The position numbers were made by a program, and so were the translations under genes. From Diaphorobacter sp. HDW4A (GTDB taxonomy: Bacteria; Pseudomonadota; Gammaproteobacteria; Burkholderiales; Burkholderiaceae_C): DNA of 64,000 bases. The notes below the pieces were generated by a model. That model saw nothing but the letters and a program-made list of their open reading frames with translations. It had not been told where the DNA came from and searched no databases. The first letter of the stretch is position 1; every line of letters starts with the position of its first letter. The stretch is taken from assembly GCF_011305995.1 (NCBI RefSeq), contig NZ_CP049910.1, forward strand, positions 3,968,001 through 4,032,000, written 5' to 3'. Shown here one piece after another: positions 38,667 through 48,300 of this stretch.

Positions 38667-40130
38667 ATGAGTTTTGATCTTGTTTTGTTTGGCGGCACCG
38701 GCGACCTGGCTTGGCGCAAGTTGCTGCCAGCGCTGTTTCAGGCCTGGCGGCATGGTTCGCTGCCACCGGGCGGGCGCATTCTGGGCGTCGCACGCGACGA
38801 CTTGAGCGACGATGCCTACCGCGCGCTGATCGCCAGCCGCCTTGATGCGGTCGAATCCGACAAGCGCCCCAAGAGCGAAGAATTCGAAAAATTCGCGCAG
38901 TTGCTGCAGTACCTCCGGATGGATCTGTCGCAGCCCGCCGATTACGAACGCCTTGCGCAGACCCTGCACGCGCGCAGCGCCGACACGGTGGTGCTGTATC
39001 TGGCCACCGCACCCAATCTGTTCACCACCACCTGCGAGCAACTGGGCGCGGCGGGCCTGAACACGCCGAACACCCGCGTCGTGCTCGAAAAGCCGCTGGG
39101 GCACGACCTCGCCTCCAACCGCTCGATCAACGCGGCGGTGCGCAAGGTGTTCGACGAAAAGCAGATCTTCCGTATCGATCACTACCTCGGCAAGCCTTCG
39201 GTGCAGAACCTGCTGGCCATGCGCTTCGGCAACGCGCTGTTCGAGCCCCTGTGGCGCCGCGAAACGGTGGCCAGCGTCGAGATCACCATGGCCGAGAAGA
39301 TCGGCGTGGAAAAGCGCGGCTCGTTCTACGAAGGCACGGGCGCGCTGCGCGACATGGTGCAGAACCATGCGCTGCAACTGCTGTGCGCCATTGCCATGGA
39401 GCCGCCGATCAACGCGCACGCCGACGCGATCCGCGACGAAAAGCTCAAAGTGCTGCGCTCACTCGCTCCATGGAGCCCCGCGACGCTCGCGCGTGACGTG
39501 GTGCGTGGCCAGTACACTGCAGGCAGCCTGAGCGGCGACCGCGTACCCGGCTATCTGAACGAGCCCGGCGTCGCGCCCGACAGCCGCACCGAGACCTTCG
39601 TCGCGTTGCGCACCGAGATCGCCAACTGGCGCTGGGCGGGCGTGCCGTTCTACATCCGCACCGGTAAAAGGCTCGCGGCGCACGAGGCGCACATCGTCCT
39701 CAACTTCCGCCCGGCCCCTCACCCGATCTACCGCACGCCGCTGGGCATGGTGAACCGCCTCGTGATCCATCTGCAGCCGCGCGATGGCCTCGCGCTGCAT
39801 CTATTCTCTGCAGGCAACGACAAGCGCGGCGCACGCATCGATGCGCAATCGCTTGCGCCGGTGCAGCTCGACCTCGACTTCGACAAGCGTTTCGGCAGCG
39901 AGCGCGTGGGTGCCTACGAACGCCTGCTGCTCGACGTGATCGCCGGACGGCTGAATCTCTTCGTGCGCGCCGATGAACAGGAGGCTGCATGGCGTTGGGT
40001 CGAACCCATCATGCAGGCCTGGAAAGACTCCGACGAAAGCCCCCGGCCCTATGCCGCAGGCACCTGGGGACCGAGCGCTGCCAGCGCCCTGGTCGCCCGC
40101 GATGGCAACACCTGGATGGAAGAATGCTAG
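38667..40130 (+). CDS. zwf: Glucose-6-phosphate 1-dehydrogenase
   Basis: Zwf oxidises glucose-6-phosphate to 6-phosphogluconolactone with NADP(H) production. The 487-residue protein shows the Rossmann motif LVLFGGTGDLAWRKLLPALF, VVLEKPLGHDLASN and the substrate-site peptide RIDHYLGKPSVQN near residue 170 with the catalytic His. Length fits (about 490). There is no clear Shine-Dalgarno; the leader is AT-rich just before ATG 38667. The last 7 nt overlap the start of hexR. The 6-phosphogluconolactonase and Entner-Doudoroff genes are not in this window. Confidence 0.96.
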   Translation: MSFDLVLFGGTGDLAWRKLLPALFQAWRHGSLPPGGRILGVARDDLSDDAYRALIASRLDAVESDKRPKSEEFEKFAQLLQYLRMDLSQPADYERLAQTLHARSADTVVLYLATAPNLFTTTCEQLGAAGLNTPNTRVVLEKPLGHDLASNRSINAAVRKVFDEKQIFRIDHYLGKPSVQNLLAMRFGNALFEPLWRRETVASVEITMAEKIGVEKRGSFYEGTGALRDMVQNHALQLLCAIAMEPPINAHADAIRDEKLKVLRSLAPWSPATLARDVVRGQYTAGSLSGDRVPGYLNEPGVAPDSRTETFVALRTEIANWRWAGVPFYIRTGKRLAAHEAHIVLNFRPAPHPIYRTPLGMVNRLVIHLQPRDGLALHLFSAGNDKRGARIDAQSLAPVQLDLDFDKRFGSERVGAYERLLLDVIAGRLNLFVRADEQEAAWRWVEPIMQAWKDSDESPRPYAAGTWGPSAASALVARDGNTWMEEC

Positions 40131-40969
40131 ACCGAATCACCGCGTCCCTTCCCTCACTCGCGCCCGCCGAACAACGCGTGGCGCAACTCGTGCTGGACGA
40201 TCCGCGCGCGTTCTCCCATCTGCCGGTGCGCGAACTCGCAGCGCGCTCCAACGTGAGCAAGCCGACCGTCGTGCGCTTCTGTCGCAGCATGGGCTATGAC
40301 GGCCTCGCCGACTTCAAGCTCAAGCTCGCGGGCAGCGTGAGCGAGGGCGTGCCCTTCATCCACCGCAGCGTGGACGCGGACGACAAGACCGGCGATGTGC
40401 TCGTCAAGGTCGTGGACAACGCGGTCGCCGCCTTCCTGCAATACCGCAACGCCGCGAGCACCGCAGCGCTGGAGCGTGCGGCCAAGGCCATCGCATCGAC
40501 CTGGCAAACCGGCAAGCGCATCGAGTTCTACGGCGCGGGCAACTCCGGCATCGTCGCGCAGGACGGGCAGCACAAGTTCTTTCGCCTCGGCATCACCAGC
40601 ATCAGCACCAGCGACGGCCACATGCAGGTGATGAGCGCCACCATGCTCGGCAAGGGCGACTGCGCGGTCATCATCAGCAACTCGGGCCGCACACGCGACT
40701 TGATGGACGCGGCCGACATCGCGCGCAAGAATGGTGCAACAACGATCGCCATCACCGCCAGCGGCTCACCGCTCGCGCACACCTGCGAAATCCACCTCGC
40801 CGCCGATCACCCCGAAGGCTACGACCGCTACAGCCCCATGGTCTCGCGGCTGCTGCACCTGCTGATCATCGACGTGCTGGCCACCGCCGTGGCGCTGCAG
40901 ATCGGAGAGCCGCTGCAGCCGGTGCTGCAGCAGATGAAGAACAATCTGCGGGCCAAACGATATACCTGA
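40124..40969 (+). CDS. hexR: RpiR-family transcriptional regulator, HexR-like
   Basis: The 281-residue regulator has an N-terminal helix-turn-helix of the RpiR type (residues about 1-77, LPVRELAARSNVSKPTVVRF) and a C-terminal SIS phosphosugar-binding domain (about 120-260, KRIEFYGAGNSGIVAQDGQH, AVIISNSGRTRDLMDAADIA). In proteobacteria HexR senses 2-keto-3-deoxy-6-phosphogluconate and controls zwf and related genes. It overlaps zwf by 7 nt, so it is co-transcribed with its likely target. ATG 40124 begins MLDRITASLPSLAPAE, the family start; the longer open frame inside zwf is not used. Confidence 0.9.
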   Translation: MLDRITASLPSLAPAEQRVAQLVLDDPRAFSHLPVRELAARSNVSKPTVVRFCRSMGYDGLADFKLKLAGSVSEGVPFIHRSVDADDKTGDVLVKVVDNAVAAFLQYRNAASTAALERAAKAIASTWQTGKRIEFYGAGNSGIVAQDGQHKFFRLGITSISTSDGHMQVMSATMLGKGDCAVIISNSGRTRDLMDAADIARKNGATTIAITASGSPLAHTCEIHLAADHPEGYDRYSPMVSRLLHLLIIDVLATAVALQIGEPLQPVLQQMKNNLRAKRYT

Positions 40970-41027
40970 GCCCGCCGCGCTGGCTGCCCTCGCTTAGGGT
41001 CCGCCAGTTTCGTGCGCTGCAGGAAGC

Positions 41028-42926
41028 TTATTTCTTCGCGCCCACAAAGCTCTTGGTGCTGTAGAGCGCGTGCGGAATGCGCGTGAGCACCGGCAAGTTG
41101 GTCGCGGCATCCTTCGTCTGCTTGACGATGTAGCCGAAGAACACGTCGGAATCCAGCACGCCAATGTCCAGACGCCGCGCAGCGGGAACGGCCGCGAGTG
41201 TCTTGTAGCCGTCACCGCCTGTCGCATTGAAGCTCAGCACGAAGAGCTTGTAGGTTTTGGCGTCATCCATTGGCTGCCACAGGCCGTTGCTGCGGTCACG
41301 CACCTCGAAGCCGCTCGCGCGCTGGCCAAACGGGGCCGAGGCGTTCACGTCGAATCGCAGGCCACCGGTGTACGGATACGGCCCAGTGGAGCCGCCCGCA
41401 CCGTAGACCGCCTCCAGCCCGTCTTCGATCATCGCCTTGGCTTCTTTGCCGGTGATGTCGAGGCGGAACAGCATGTTGCCGAACGGCAGCACCTGAATCA
41501 CCTGATCCGCCGTGACCACTCCATTGAGGGGAATGCGCACGCCGCCACCGCTCTGCAGCGAGATGTCCGCACCGCCGAAGTGCGCGTTGGCCTCCTGCAG
41601 ATAGGCCTCGGCAACCAGTTGCTGAATGTCGCCGCCGCGCACATCGACACTGGCCTCGGTGTTGCAAGCCACGCTGGAGCGGCTGTAGTCCGCCGAGCCT
41701 GGACCGCCCGGCACGCGGCGCGAGCACAACTCCACCGGCACGGTCGCCGACTGGGTCAGCTTGAACTTGGCAATCTTGTCCTTGTAGGGCTGGAGCACCT
41801 TGGTCGACGCATCGGACGGCGTGGTCACGCGCAGAAAGCCACTGGCCTTCACGCTCGCGTCAATGGCCTTGCGCTGGGCGTCGGTCGGTGCCTTGCCGCC
41901 CACGGTGTAGTTGTCGCCGATGAGCACATGCGGCGTTCCGCTGCACTGGGCGACGTCGCCATTCTCGTCGAACGAGATCTTGAGTTCACCGACGATCTGC
42001 GAATACTCCCACGCCTGGACCACACAGACCTTCTTGCCGTCCTTGTCCGTCGCCATCGTGGGATAGCTGCCTGCGGGTGAGCCCACGCCCGCAGTCTTCA
42101 TGGCGGCAGGACCCACCAAAGTATGCGAATCTCCACCCACCACGACGTCCACACCGCTGAGCTTCTTTGCCACCTCGAGGTCGTACTGGTAGCCGATGTG
42201 ACTCATCACGATGATCTTGTTGACGCCCAGCTTGCGCAGCGCATCGATCTCGCGCTGGGCCGCCGTGGCCTCGTCCTCGAACTGAGTATCCGGATCGGGG
42301 CTTGATGACGCCTTGGTCTTCTGCGCGATGGTCAGCCCCACGATGCCGATCTTCTGCCCGTCGCGCTCGAGCACCGTGGACGGCAGCACCGCACCTGATG
42401 CCTTCGACGCGTGCAGCGCGGACGAAACGCCGAACTTCACGTTGGCGCTCAACGCCGGGGTCTTGCAGCTGCCCTTGCGCAACAGATCGAGGAAATTCTT
42501 GAGCCCGGTGTCGCCCTTGTCGAACTCGTGATTGCCGAGGGTGAACGCATCAAAGCACACGGTGTTCATGAGCGCCGCATCGGCCTCGCCGTCCGCCCCC
42601 GCGCGATTGAAATACAGGGTGCCCGTGAGCGCATCACCCGCGTGCAGCTTGAGCACGTTCTTCGAGGATTTGGAAAGCGCCTCGATGGCCGATGTCACCC
42701 GCGGAAAGCCGCCCGCATCCACCGCAACGGCCTCGGCTTTACCCGCGCCCGCATCAAGCTGCAGCGTCTTGCTGCGCGACTCCAGATTGGAGTGATGATC
42801 ATTGATGTGCAACACGGTCAGCTCCAGAGGCTTACTCTTGGACTCCGATTCACCTCCACCACCGCAACCCATCAGGCCCGTGATTGCCGCCAGCGCCAGT
42901 GCGGACTTCATCCATTGCGACTTCAT
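41028..42926 (-). CDS. 5'-nucleotidase/UshA-family lipoprotein
   Basis: The protein has 632 residues. The N-terminus MKSQWMKSALALAAITGLMGCGGGGES ends in a lipobox (LMGC), so it should be lipid-anchored. The metallophosphatase domain shows LTVLHINDHHSNLE, TLGNHEFDKG, IIVMSHIGYQYD and VVVGGDSHT. The C-terminal 5'-nucleotidase domain shows ISLQSGGGVRIPLNG and FNATGGDGYKTLA. The family hydrolyses extracellular nucleotides or UDP-sugars; the substrate here is not determined. Of three possible starts, ATG 42926 is best spaced from GGGAG. It converges on hexR and stands alone, with no operon partner. Confidence 0.9.
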   Translation of the reverse strand: MKSQWMKSALALAAITGLMGCGGGGESESKSKPLELTVLHINDHHSNLESRSKTLQLDAGAGKAEAVAVDAGGFPRVTSAIEALSKSSKNVLKLHAGDALTGTLYFNRAGADGEADAALMNTVCFDAFTLGNHEFDKGDTGLKNFLDLLRKGSCKTPALSANVKFGVSSALHASKASGAVLPSTVLERDGQKIGIVGLTIAQKTKASSSPDPDTQFEDEATAAQREIDALRKLGVNKIIVMSHIGYQYDLEVAKKLSGVDVVVGGDSHTLVGPAAMKTAGVGSPAGSYPTMATDKDGKKVCVVQAWEYSQIVGELKISFDENGDVAQCSGTPHVLIGDNYTVGGKAPTDAQRKAIDASVKASGFLRVTTPSDASTKVLQPYKDKIAKFKLTQSATVPVELCSRRVPGGPGSADYSRSSVACNTEASVDVRGGDIQQLVAEAYLQEANAHFGGADISLQSGGGVRIPLNGVVTADQVIQVLPFGNMLFRLDITGKEAKAMIEDGLEAVYGAGGSTGPYPYTGGLRFDVNASAPFGQRASGFEVRDRSNGLWQPMDDAKTYKLFVLSFNATGGDGYKTLAAVPAARRLDIGVLDSDVFFGYIVKQTKDAATNLPVLTRIPHALYSTKSFVGAKK

Positions 42927-43053
42927 CATCTCTCCCACAAAGTTTGGAAAGACTGGATGGTCAAAATTCCAGATGACAAGGCCGTGAATGCGTGATCAAT
43001 TCCTCACGGTTTGCGCGGCATTGGCTGGTGACGAGCACGCAGAAAGATAGCCA

Positions 43054-44097
43054 TCACGCGGTCACAAGTAACGCCGGGATGCGTCCTTCCTCGACAGCGT
43101 GGCACGCCACGCGCGACGCGCCATCACCCAGCAGCTGCGGGCGCTCGCTGCGGCAGCGGTCGTTGGCGTGCGGGCAGCGCGGATTGAACGCACAACCTGC
43201 CGGCGGATTCAGCGGATTGGGCACCTCACCGCGCACCGGCGTGCGCGCACGGCCGGTGTCGTGCATCTTGGGAATCGCGTCGAGCAGCATGCGCGTGTAG
43301 GGATGACGCGGGCTCGAGAAAAGCTCCTGCTTGTCCGCGATCTCCACAAGGCGGCCCAGATACATCACGCCAACCTGATCGCTCACGTGCCGCACGACGG
43401 CAAGGTTGTGACTGATGAAAAGGTAGGTGAGATGCTGCTTGCGCTGCAGGTCCTTCATGATGTTGAGCACCTGCGCCTGCACCGATACGTCGAGCGCCGA
43501 TGTCGGCTCATCGCAGACGAGAAACTCGGGCTCGGTCGCCAACGCGCGCGCAATCGAGATGCGCTGACGCTGCCCACCCGAGAACTGGTGCGGGTACTTG
43601 TTCATGCAGTCGAAGGTGAGCCCCACGGACACAAGCAGCTCGCCCACGCGCTGGGTCAGCGCATCCTTGTCGCTGATGAGGCCATGTTCGATCAGCGGCT
43701 CGGCCACAATGTCGCGCACCAACCAGCGCGGATTCAGGCTCGCATACGGGTCCTGAAAGATCATCTGGATGCGGCGGCGCATGCTGCGCATGTCGCTTCC
43801 GGCAAAGGCCGCATGGGCATCTTTTCCGTCGAACTCAAAGGTGCCGCGCGTAGGCTCGTACAAACCCACGAGCAGGCGCGCCACGGTACTCTTGCCGCAG
43901 CCGGATTCGCCGACCAGCGCCAACGTCTTGCCCTTCTGGATCTCGAAGCTCACGCCGTCCACCGCATGCAACAGCGCACGCGGCTTACGCTCCAACACCC
44001 GGTTGAGCCACGGGGGCGAGACGTCGAAGGTTTTGGCCAGATCCTGCGCGCGCACCAACGGCGGTGTCGATGTCGGGTTGTGATGGCTATTGCTCAT
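43054..44097 (-). CDS. dppF: Peptide ABC importer ATP-binding subunit (DppF/OppF type)
   Basis: The 347-residue ATPase has Walker A GESGCGKSTVARLLVG, signature FSGGQRQRISIARALA, Walker B FLVCDEPTSALDVSVQ and a switch His in FISHN. The C-terminal extension [15 protein letters not shown] holds the cysteine cluster of the oligopeptide/dipeptide ATPases, which bind an iron-sulfur or zinc site. It pairs with the DppD-type subunit whose stop overlaps its ATG 44097. It is the last gene of the operon. Assignment to Dpp rather than Opp is by general resemblance only. Confidence 0.92.
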   Translation of the reverse strand: MSNSHHNPTSTPPLVRAQDLAKTFDVSPPWLNRVLERKPRALLHAVDGVSFEIQKGKTLALVGESGCGKSTVARLLVGLYEPTRGTFEFDGKDAHAAFAGSDMRSMRRRIQMIFQDPYASLNPRWLVRDIVAEPLIEHGLISDKDALTQRVGELLVSVGLTFDCMNKYPHQFSGGQRQRISIARALATEPEFLVCDEPTSALDVSVQAQVLNIMKDLQRKQHLTYLFISHNLAVVRHVSDQVGVMYLGRLVEIADKQELFSSPRHPYTRMLLDAIPKMHDTGRARTPVRGEVPNPLNPPAGCAFNPRCPHANDRCRSERPQLLGDGASRVACHAVEEGRIPALLVTA

Positions 44098-45092
44098 ACG
44101 GTGGCCCCTGTCATGGTCGCGCTTGTCACAGCCGCACGTTCGCAGAGCCAACAGGCGGCCTGCGTCGCACCTGCGGACATCAGCTCTGGGCGCTCGCTGC
44201 GGCATCGGTCGAAGACCTGCGTGCAGCGTGGGTTGAAAGCACAACCCTTGGGAATAGCGTTCAGGCGCGGCATCGCCCCGTCGATCTGGTTGAGCCGCTC
44301 GCGATCGTCCTCCATGTCCGGGATCGAGGCCATGAGTCCCGCCGTGTAGGGGTGCTTGGGGTGGTTGATGACCTCATGCACTGGACCGATCTCCGCGACG
44401 CGGCCGGCGTACATCACGGCCACGCGGTCGCAGGTTTCGGCGATCACGCCCATATCGTGCGTGATCAACATGACGGCCGCGCCGCGCGAGCGGCAGATGT
44501 TCTTGAGCAGCGTGATGATCTGCGCCTGAATCGACACGTCAAGCGCCGTGGTGGGCTCGTCGGCGACGATCAGTTCGGGCTCGGCCGCGAGCGCGAGCGC
44601 GATCACCACGCGCTGGCGCATGCCGCCCGAAAACTGGTGTGGATAGTGATCGATGCGCTGCTCGGCCGCCGGAATGCCGGTGTCCTTGAGCAGCGAGATC
44701 GCCCGCTCACGCGCCTGCGCGGCGTTCAGCAGAAGGTGCGTGGTGATGGTCTCGATGAGCTGACGGCCCACAGTGTAGAGCGGGTTGAGCGAGGTGAGCG
44801 GGTCCTGAAAGATCGCCCCGATGCGGCGGCCCCGGATGTGCCGCATCTGCTCGGCGGGGAGGTTGTCGATGCGCTGGCCGTTCAGCAAAATCTGTCCCGA
44901 AGCGATATGCCCCGGTGGCTCCAGCAGACCGATGATCGACGCGCCGGTGAGCGACTTGCCCGCGCCGGATTCACCCACCACACCGAGGATTTCTCCGGGG
45001 GCGATGGAGAACGAGACGTTGTCGAGCGCGCGCAGCGTGCCCTTGCGATTGGGGAATTCGACGACGAGATTTTGGACATCAAGCAATGACAT
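44094..45092 (-). CDS. dppD: Peptide ABC importer ATP-binding subunit (DppD/OppD type)
   Basis: The 332-residue ATPase shows Walker [19 protein letters not shown], signature [16 protein letters not shown], Walker [17 protein letters not shown] and the oligopeptide-type C-terminus [18 protein letters not shown] 45092 has GAGGTGAG upstream. It lies 10 nt after the permease DppC-type gene and overlaps the DppF-type gene by 4 nt. The two ATPases form the heterodimer that powers the permease pair. Confidence 0.92.
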   Translation of the reverse strand: MSLLDVQNLVVEFPNRKGTLRALDNVSFSIAPGEILGVVGESGAGKSLTGASIIGLLEPPGHIASGQILLNGQRIDNLPAEQMRHIRGRRIGAIFQDPLTSLNPLYTVGRQLIETITTHLLLNAAQARERAISLLKDTGIPAAEQRIDHYPHQFSGGMRQRVVIALALAAEPELIVADEPTTALDVSIQAQIITLLKNICRSRGAAVMLITHDMGVIAETCDRVAVMYAGRVAEIGPVHEVINHPKHPYTAGLMASIPDMEDDRERLNQIDGAMPRLNAIPKGCAFNPRCTQVFDRCRSERPELMSAGATQAACWLCERAAVTSATMTGATV

Positions 45093-45102
45093 GGCTCTCA
45101 CC

Positions 45103-46029
45103 TCAACGCAGACGGGGGTTGAGGGCGTCACGCAGCCAGTCGCCCAGCAGGTTGACCGACAGCGCGATCAGCACCAGCATGATGCCGGGGAACACGGTGA
45201 TCCACCATTCGCCGGAAAACAGGTAGTCGTTGCCGATGCGGATCAGCGTGCCGAGCGATGGCGAGGTGGGCGGTGCCCCGACGCCGAGAAACGACAGCGT
45301 GGCCTCGGTGATGATCGCCGTCGCGACCTGAATGGTCGCGAGAACCATCACCGGCCCGAGCACGTTGGGCAACACATGACGGCGCATGATGCGAAACGGC
45401 GGCACGCCGGTCACGCGAGCGGCCTGCACATATTCTTTGCCGTACTCGACCATGGTGCTCGCGCGCACCGTGCGCGCATACTGCACCCAGCCGTTGCTGC
45501 CCGCGAATGCAATCGCCAGCACCAGCACGGCAAACGCGACGCCCTCTGCCGCGTTCGGAAAGACGGCGCGCGCGACACCAGCAATCAGCAACGCCACCAA
45601 AATCGCGGGAAACGAAGACACCACATCGCAGGCACGCATCAGCAAGGCGTCGATCCAGCCGCCCTTGGCACCAGAGATCAACCCCAGCGTCACGCCGATC
45701 ACGATGGACAGCGCCACCGACACCACGCCGACGATCAGCGAGATGCGTGCGCCGTAGATCAGCGCCGAAAGAATGTCGCGCCCCTGATCATCCGTGCCGA
45801 GCGGGTATTTGCTGGTGCCCTGCTCCAGCCATGCGGGCGGCAGGCGCGCGTCCGACAGCTCGAGCGTGGTCAGATCGAACGGGTTGTGCGGCGCGACCCA
45901 CGCGGCAAACACTGAACAGAAGATACAGACAAAGGCAATCGCCGCCGCCAGCATGGCAACTGGCGAGGATCGGAAGCTGTGTGCGACATCACTGTCCCAC
46001 CAGCGGGCAAGGGTTTGTTTCATCGACAT
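45103..46029 (-). CDS. dppC: Peptide ABC importer permease (DppC/OppC type)
   Basis: The 308-residue protein has about six membrane segments. The cytoplasmic N-terminus and first helix (MLAAAIAFVCIFCSVFAAWV) are followed by the periplasmic segment YPLGTDDQGRDILSALIYGARISL, typical of DppC/OppC. The EAA loop EYVQAARVTGVPPFRIMRRHVLPN contacts the ATPases. ATG 46029 (MSMKQTLARWW) is chosen; ATG 46023 is equally possible. It is separated by 65 nt from the amidohydrolase gene. Confidence 0.92.
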   Translation of the reverse strand: MSMKQTLARWWDSDVAHSFRSSPVAMLAAAIAFVCIFCSVFAAWVAPHNPFDLTTLELSDARLPPAWLEQGTSKYPLGTDDQGRDILSALIYGARISLIVGVVSVALSIVIGVTLGLISGAKGGWIDALLMRACDVVSSFPAILVALLIAGVARAVFPNAAEGVAFAVLVLAIAFAGSNGWVQYARTVRASTMVEYGKEYVQAARVTGVPPFRIMRRHVLPNVLGPVMVLATIQVATAIITEATLSFLGVGAPPTSPSLGTLIRIGNDYLFSGEWWITVFPGIMLVLIALSVNLLGDWLRDALNPRLR

Positions 46030-46094
46030 CTGCTCTGCACCTTCTGCTTGTATTGCTTGCCCATTGCGTTCCGCTTGTCTTTGATGCCCATGAT

Positions 46095-47315
46095 TCACTC
46101 CGCCACGGCCAACGGCATGCCCTGCTCGATGAGGCCCGCGTGCAGCGCAGCGCCCAGTGGCAGGATGTCGTCGTTGAAGTCGTAGCGGCTGTTGTGCAAC
46201 GTGCTGTTGCCCGCCCCCATGCCCTGACCGATGCGCAGGTAGGCACCTGGCTTGTTCTGCAGCATGAACGAGAAGTCCTCGGCGCCCATGCTGGGCTCGA
46301 GATCGCGCACCACGTTCTCCATGCCCACGAAGGATGCAGCCACATCGCCCGCGAAGCGCGCTTCGCTCTCGGTGTTGATCGTGGCGGGATAGATGCGCTC
46401 GTAGCGCACGTTCACGCTGGCGCCGAAACCCATGGCGATGCCGTTGCAGACCTCCTGGATGCGCCGCTCCACCATCTCCTGCACGGCGGGGTCGAACGAG
46501 CGCACGGTGCCCACCAGCGTCGCGCTGCCGGGCAGCACGCTGAAGGCACCAAGATCACCCGCCTGCACCGCGCACAGACTCACCACGGCGCTGTCCAGCG
46601 GCCGCACATTGCGAGCGACGATGCCCTGCACCGCCGTGATGATGTGGCCCGCGACCAGCACCACGTCGACAGTCTGATAGGGATGCGCGCCGTGGCCGCC
46701 CCGGCCCGTGATCTCGATGGTGATGCGATCGGCCGCCGCCATCATCGGGCCATCGTTGAGCCCCACGGTGCCCGGCTTCATCTGCGGCCAGTTGTGCATG
46801 GCGAAGACCGACTGGATCGGAAAGCGCTCGAACAGCCCATCCTCGATCATCACCCGCGCCCCGCCGAGGCCTTCCTCGGCTGGTTGAAAGATCAGCGCTG
46901 CGGTGCCATCAAACTGCCGTGTCGCGGCCAGATAGCGCGCCGCCCCCAGCAGCATGGTGACGTGACCGTCATGCCCGCAGCCGTGCATCAACCCCGGTTT
47001 GCAGGACTTCCAGGTGAACTCGTTGTTCTCCAACATCGGCAGCGCATCCATGTCGGCACGCAGGGCGATCATGCTGCCGCTCGCGCGCGTCTGGCCGTGG
47101 ATCAGCGCAACCATGCCGGTGCGCCCGATGTGCTCGTGCACCTCGTCCACGCCGCTCTGGCGCAACGCCTCGGCAATGCGTTTGCTCGTGTACTTTTCCT
47201 CGAACCCCAGCTCAGGATGCGCATGCAGATCGCGCCGGAACGCGGTCAACTCGGGGTGGAACTTTGTGATGTGCGCGAACGCCCGCCCACCCGCCTTCCA
47301 TCGTGCCGCCTGCAT
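46095..47315 (-). CDS. M20-family amidohydrolase (hippurate hydrolase/N-acyl amino acid deacylase type)
   Basis: The 406-residue metallopeptidase-fold enzyme shows HPELGFEEKYTSKRIAEAL, ALRADMDALPM, the metal motif LMHGCGHDGHVTML, FQPAEEGLGGARVMI and the dimer-domain GRGGHGAHPYQTVD, in the right order. Such enzymes cleave N-acyl amino acids (hippurate, indole conjugates or acylated peptides). The gene sits inside a peptide importer operon between the two permease genes; its ATG 47315 is 1 nt after the DppB-type stop with GGGAGGG upstream. It may process the imported substrate. It is not known which N-acyl compound is used. Confidence 0.9.
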   Translation of the reverse strand: MQAARWKAGGRAFAHITKFHPELTAFRRDLHAHPELGFEEKYTSKRIAEALRQSGVDEVHEHIGRTGMVALIHGQTRASGSMIALRADMDALPMLENNEFTWKSCKPGLMHGCGHDGHVTMLLGAARYLAATRQFDGTAALIFQPAEEGLGGARVMIEDGLFERFPIQSVFAMHNWPQMKPGTVGLNDGPMMAAADRITIEITGRGGHGAHPYQTVDVVLVAGHIITAVQGIVARNVRPLDSAVVSLCAVQAGDLGAFSVLPGSATLVGTVRSFDPAVQEMVERRIQEVCNGIAMGFGASVNVRYERIYPATINTESEARFAGDVAASFVGMENVVRDLEPSMGAEDFSFMLQNKPGAYLRIGQGMGAGNSTLHNSRYDFNDDILPLGAALHAGLIEQGMPLAVAE

Positions 47316-47316
47316 G

Positions 47317-48300
47317 TCAGTGCCCTCCCGCCTTGCCGCCAACGGCAAGGCGCGGGTCGACCGCGAAATACAGCATGTCCACCACCAGATTGATGATCAC
47401 GAAGATCAGCGCGATGAGACAGAGATAGGCCGCCATCACGGGAATATCGGCATACATCACCGCCTGAATGAACAGCAGCCCCATACCAGGCCACTGGAAT
47501 ACCGTCTCGGTGATGATGGCAAACGCGATCAGGCCTCCGAGCTGCAGCCCGGTGATGGTCATCACCGGCACCAGCGTGTTCTTGAGCGCATGACCGAAAT
47601 AGATCGCCCGGTCCGTCAGCCCGCGTGCGCGTGCGAACTTGATGTAGTCGGTGCGCAGCACCTCGAGCATTTCCGCCCTGACCAGACGCATGATCAGTGT
47701 GAGCTGAAAGATCGCCAGCGTGATCGCAGGCAAGGCAATGTGGTGCCAACCCTTCGCGTTGAGCAGGCCCGTACTCCACCAGCCCACTTGCAACACATCG
47801 CCACGCCCAAAACTGGGGAACCAGCCCAGCGTGACGGAGAAAACGAGAATCAGCAAAATCCCGATCAGAAACGTCGGCAACGACACACCAAGGAGGGAAA
47901 TGGTCATGAACACCTGGCTCAGGACGGTGCCTCGCTTGAGCGCCGCGTAGACGCCCATGGGCACGCCCACTACCAGCGCGATCACTGCGGCCACCAACGC
48001 CAGCTCCAGCGTCGCCGGAAAGCGCTCGGCAATCAGGCGCGACACCTTGGCGCCTTGACGCAGGCTGAGCCCGAAATCGCCTTGGGCGGCATTCACCAGA
48101 AAGTGCCAGAACTGTACGACGAAGGGCTGATCCAGCCCCAAAGAAGCACGCAGTTCCTGGATCTGCTGCGGCGTCGCATCCTGCCCCAGCATGGTGACCA
48201 CCGGATCGCCAACGTACTGGAACAGCAGAAACGAAATGAACGCGACCGTGACCATCACGATCACGGCTTGAATCAGTCGGCGCAAGATGAAGGCGAGCAT
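47317..48300 (-). CDS. dppB: Peptide ABC importer permease (DppB/OppB type)
   Basis: The 327-residue permease starts MLAFILRRLIQAVIVMVTVAF with the family's charged N-terminus and first helix. It contains the periplasmic LGLDQPFVVQFWHFL stretch and an EAA loop YIKFARARGLTDRAIYFGHALKN. WPGMGLLFIQAVMYADIP closes the family pattern. It is the first gene of a five-gene operon (dppB, amidohydrolase, dppC, dppD, dppF). No periplasmic binding protein is encoded next to it. Confidence 0.92.
   Translation of the reverse strand: MLAFILRRLIQAVIVMVTVAFISFLLFQYVGDPVVTMLGQDATPQQIQELRASLGLDQPFVVQFWHFLVNAAQGDFGLSLRQGAKVSRLIAERFPATLELALVAAVIALVVGVPMGVYAALKRGTVLSQVFMTISLLGVSLPTFLIGILLILVFSVTLGWFPSFGRGDVLQVGWWSTGLLNAKGWHHIALPAITLAIFQLTLIMRLVRAEMLEVLRTDYIKFARARGLTDRAIYFGHALKNTLVPVMTITGLQLGGLIAFAIITETVFQWPGMGLLFIQAVMYADIPVMAAYLCLIALIFVIINLVVDMLYFAVDPRLAVGGKAGGH

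Noticed and set aside
45507..47393. Long plus-strand open frame (628 codons) opposite the permease and amidohydrolase genes
   Set aside because: Antisense shadow with Arg/His/Ala-rich sequence, while the minus-strand genes have clear families.
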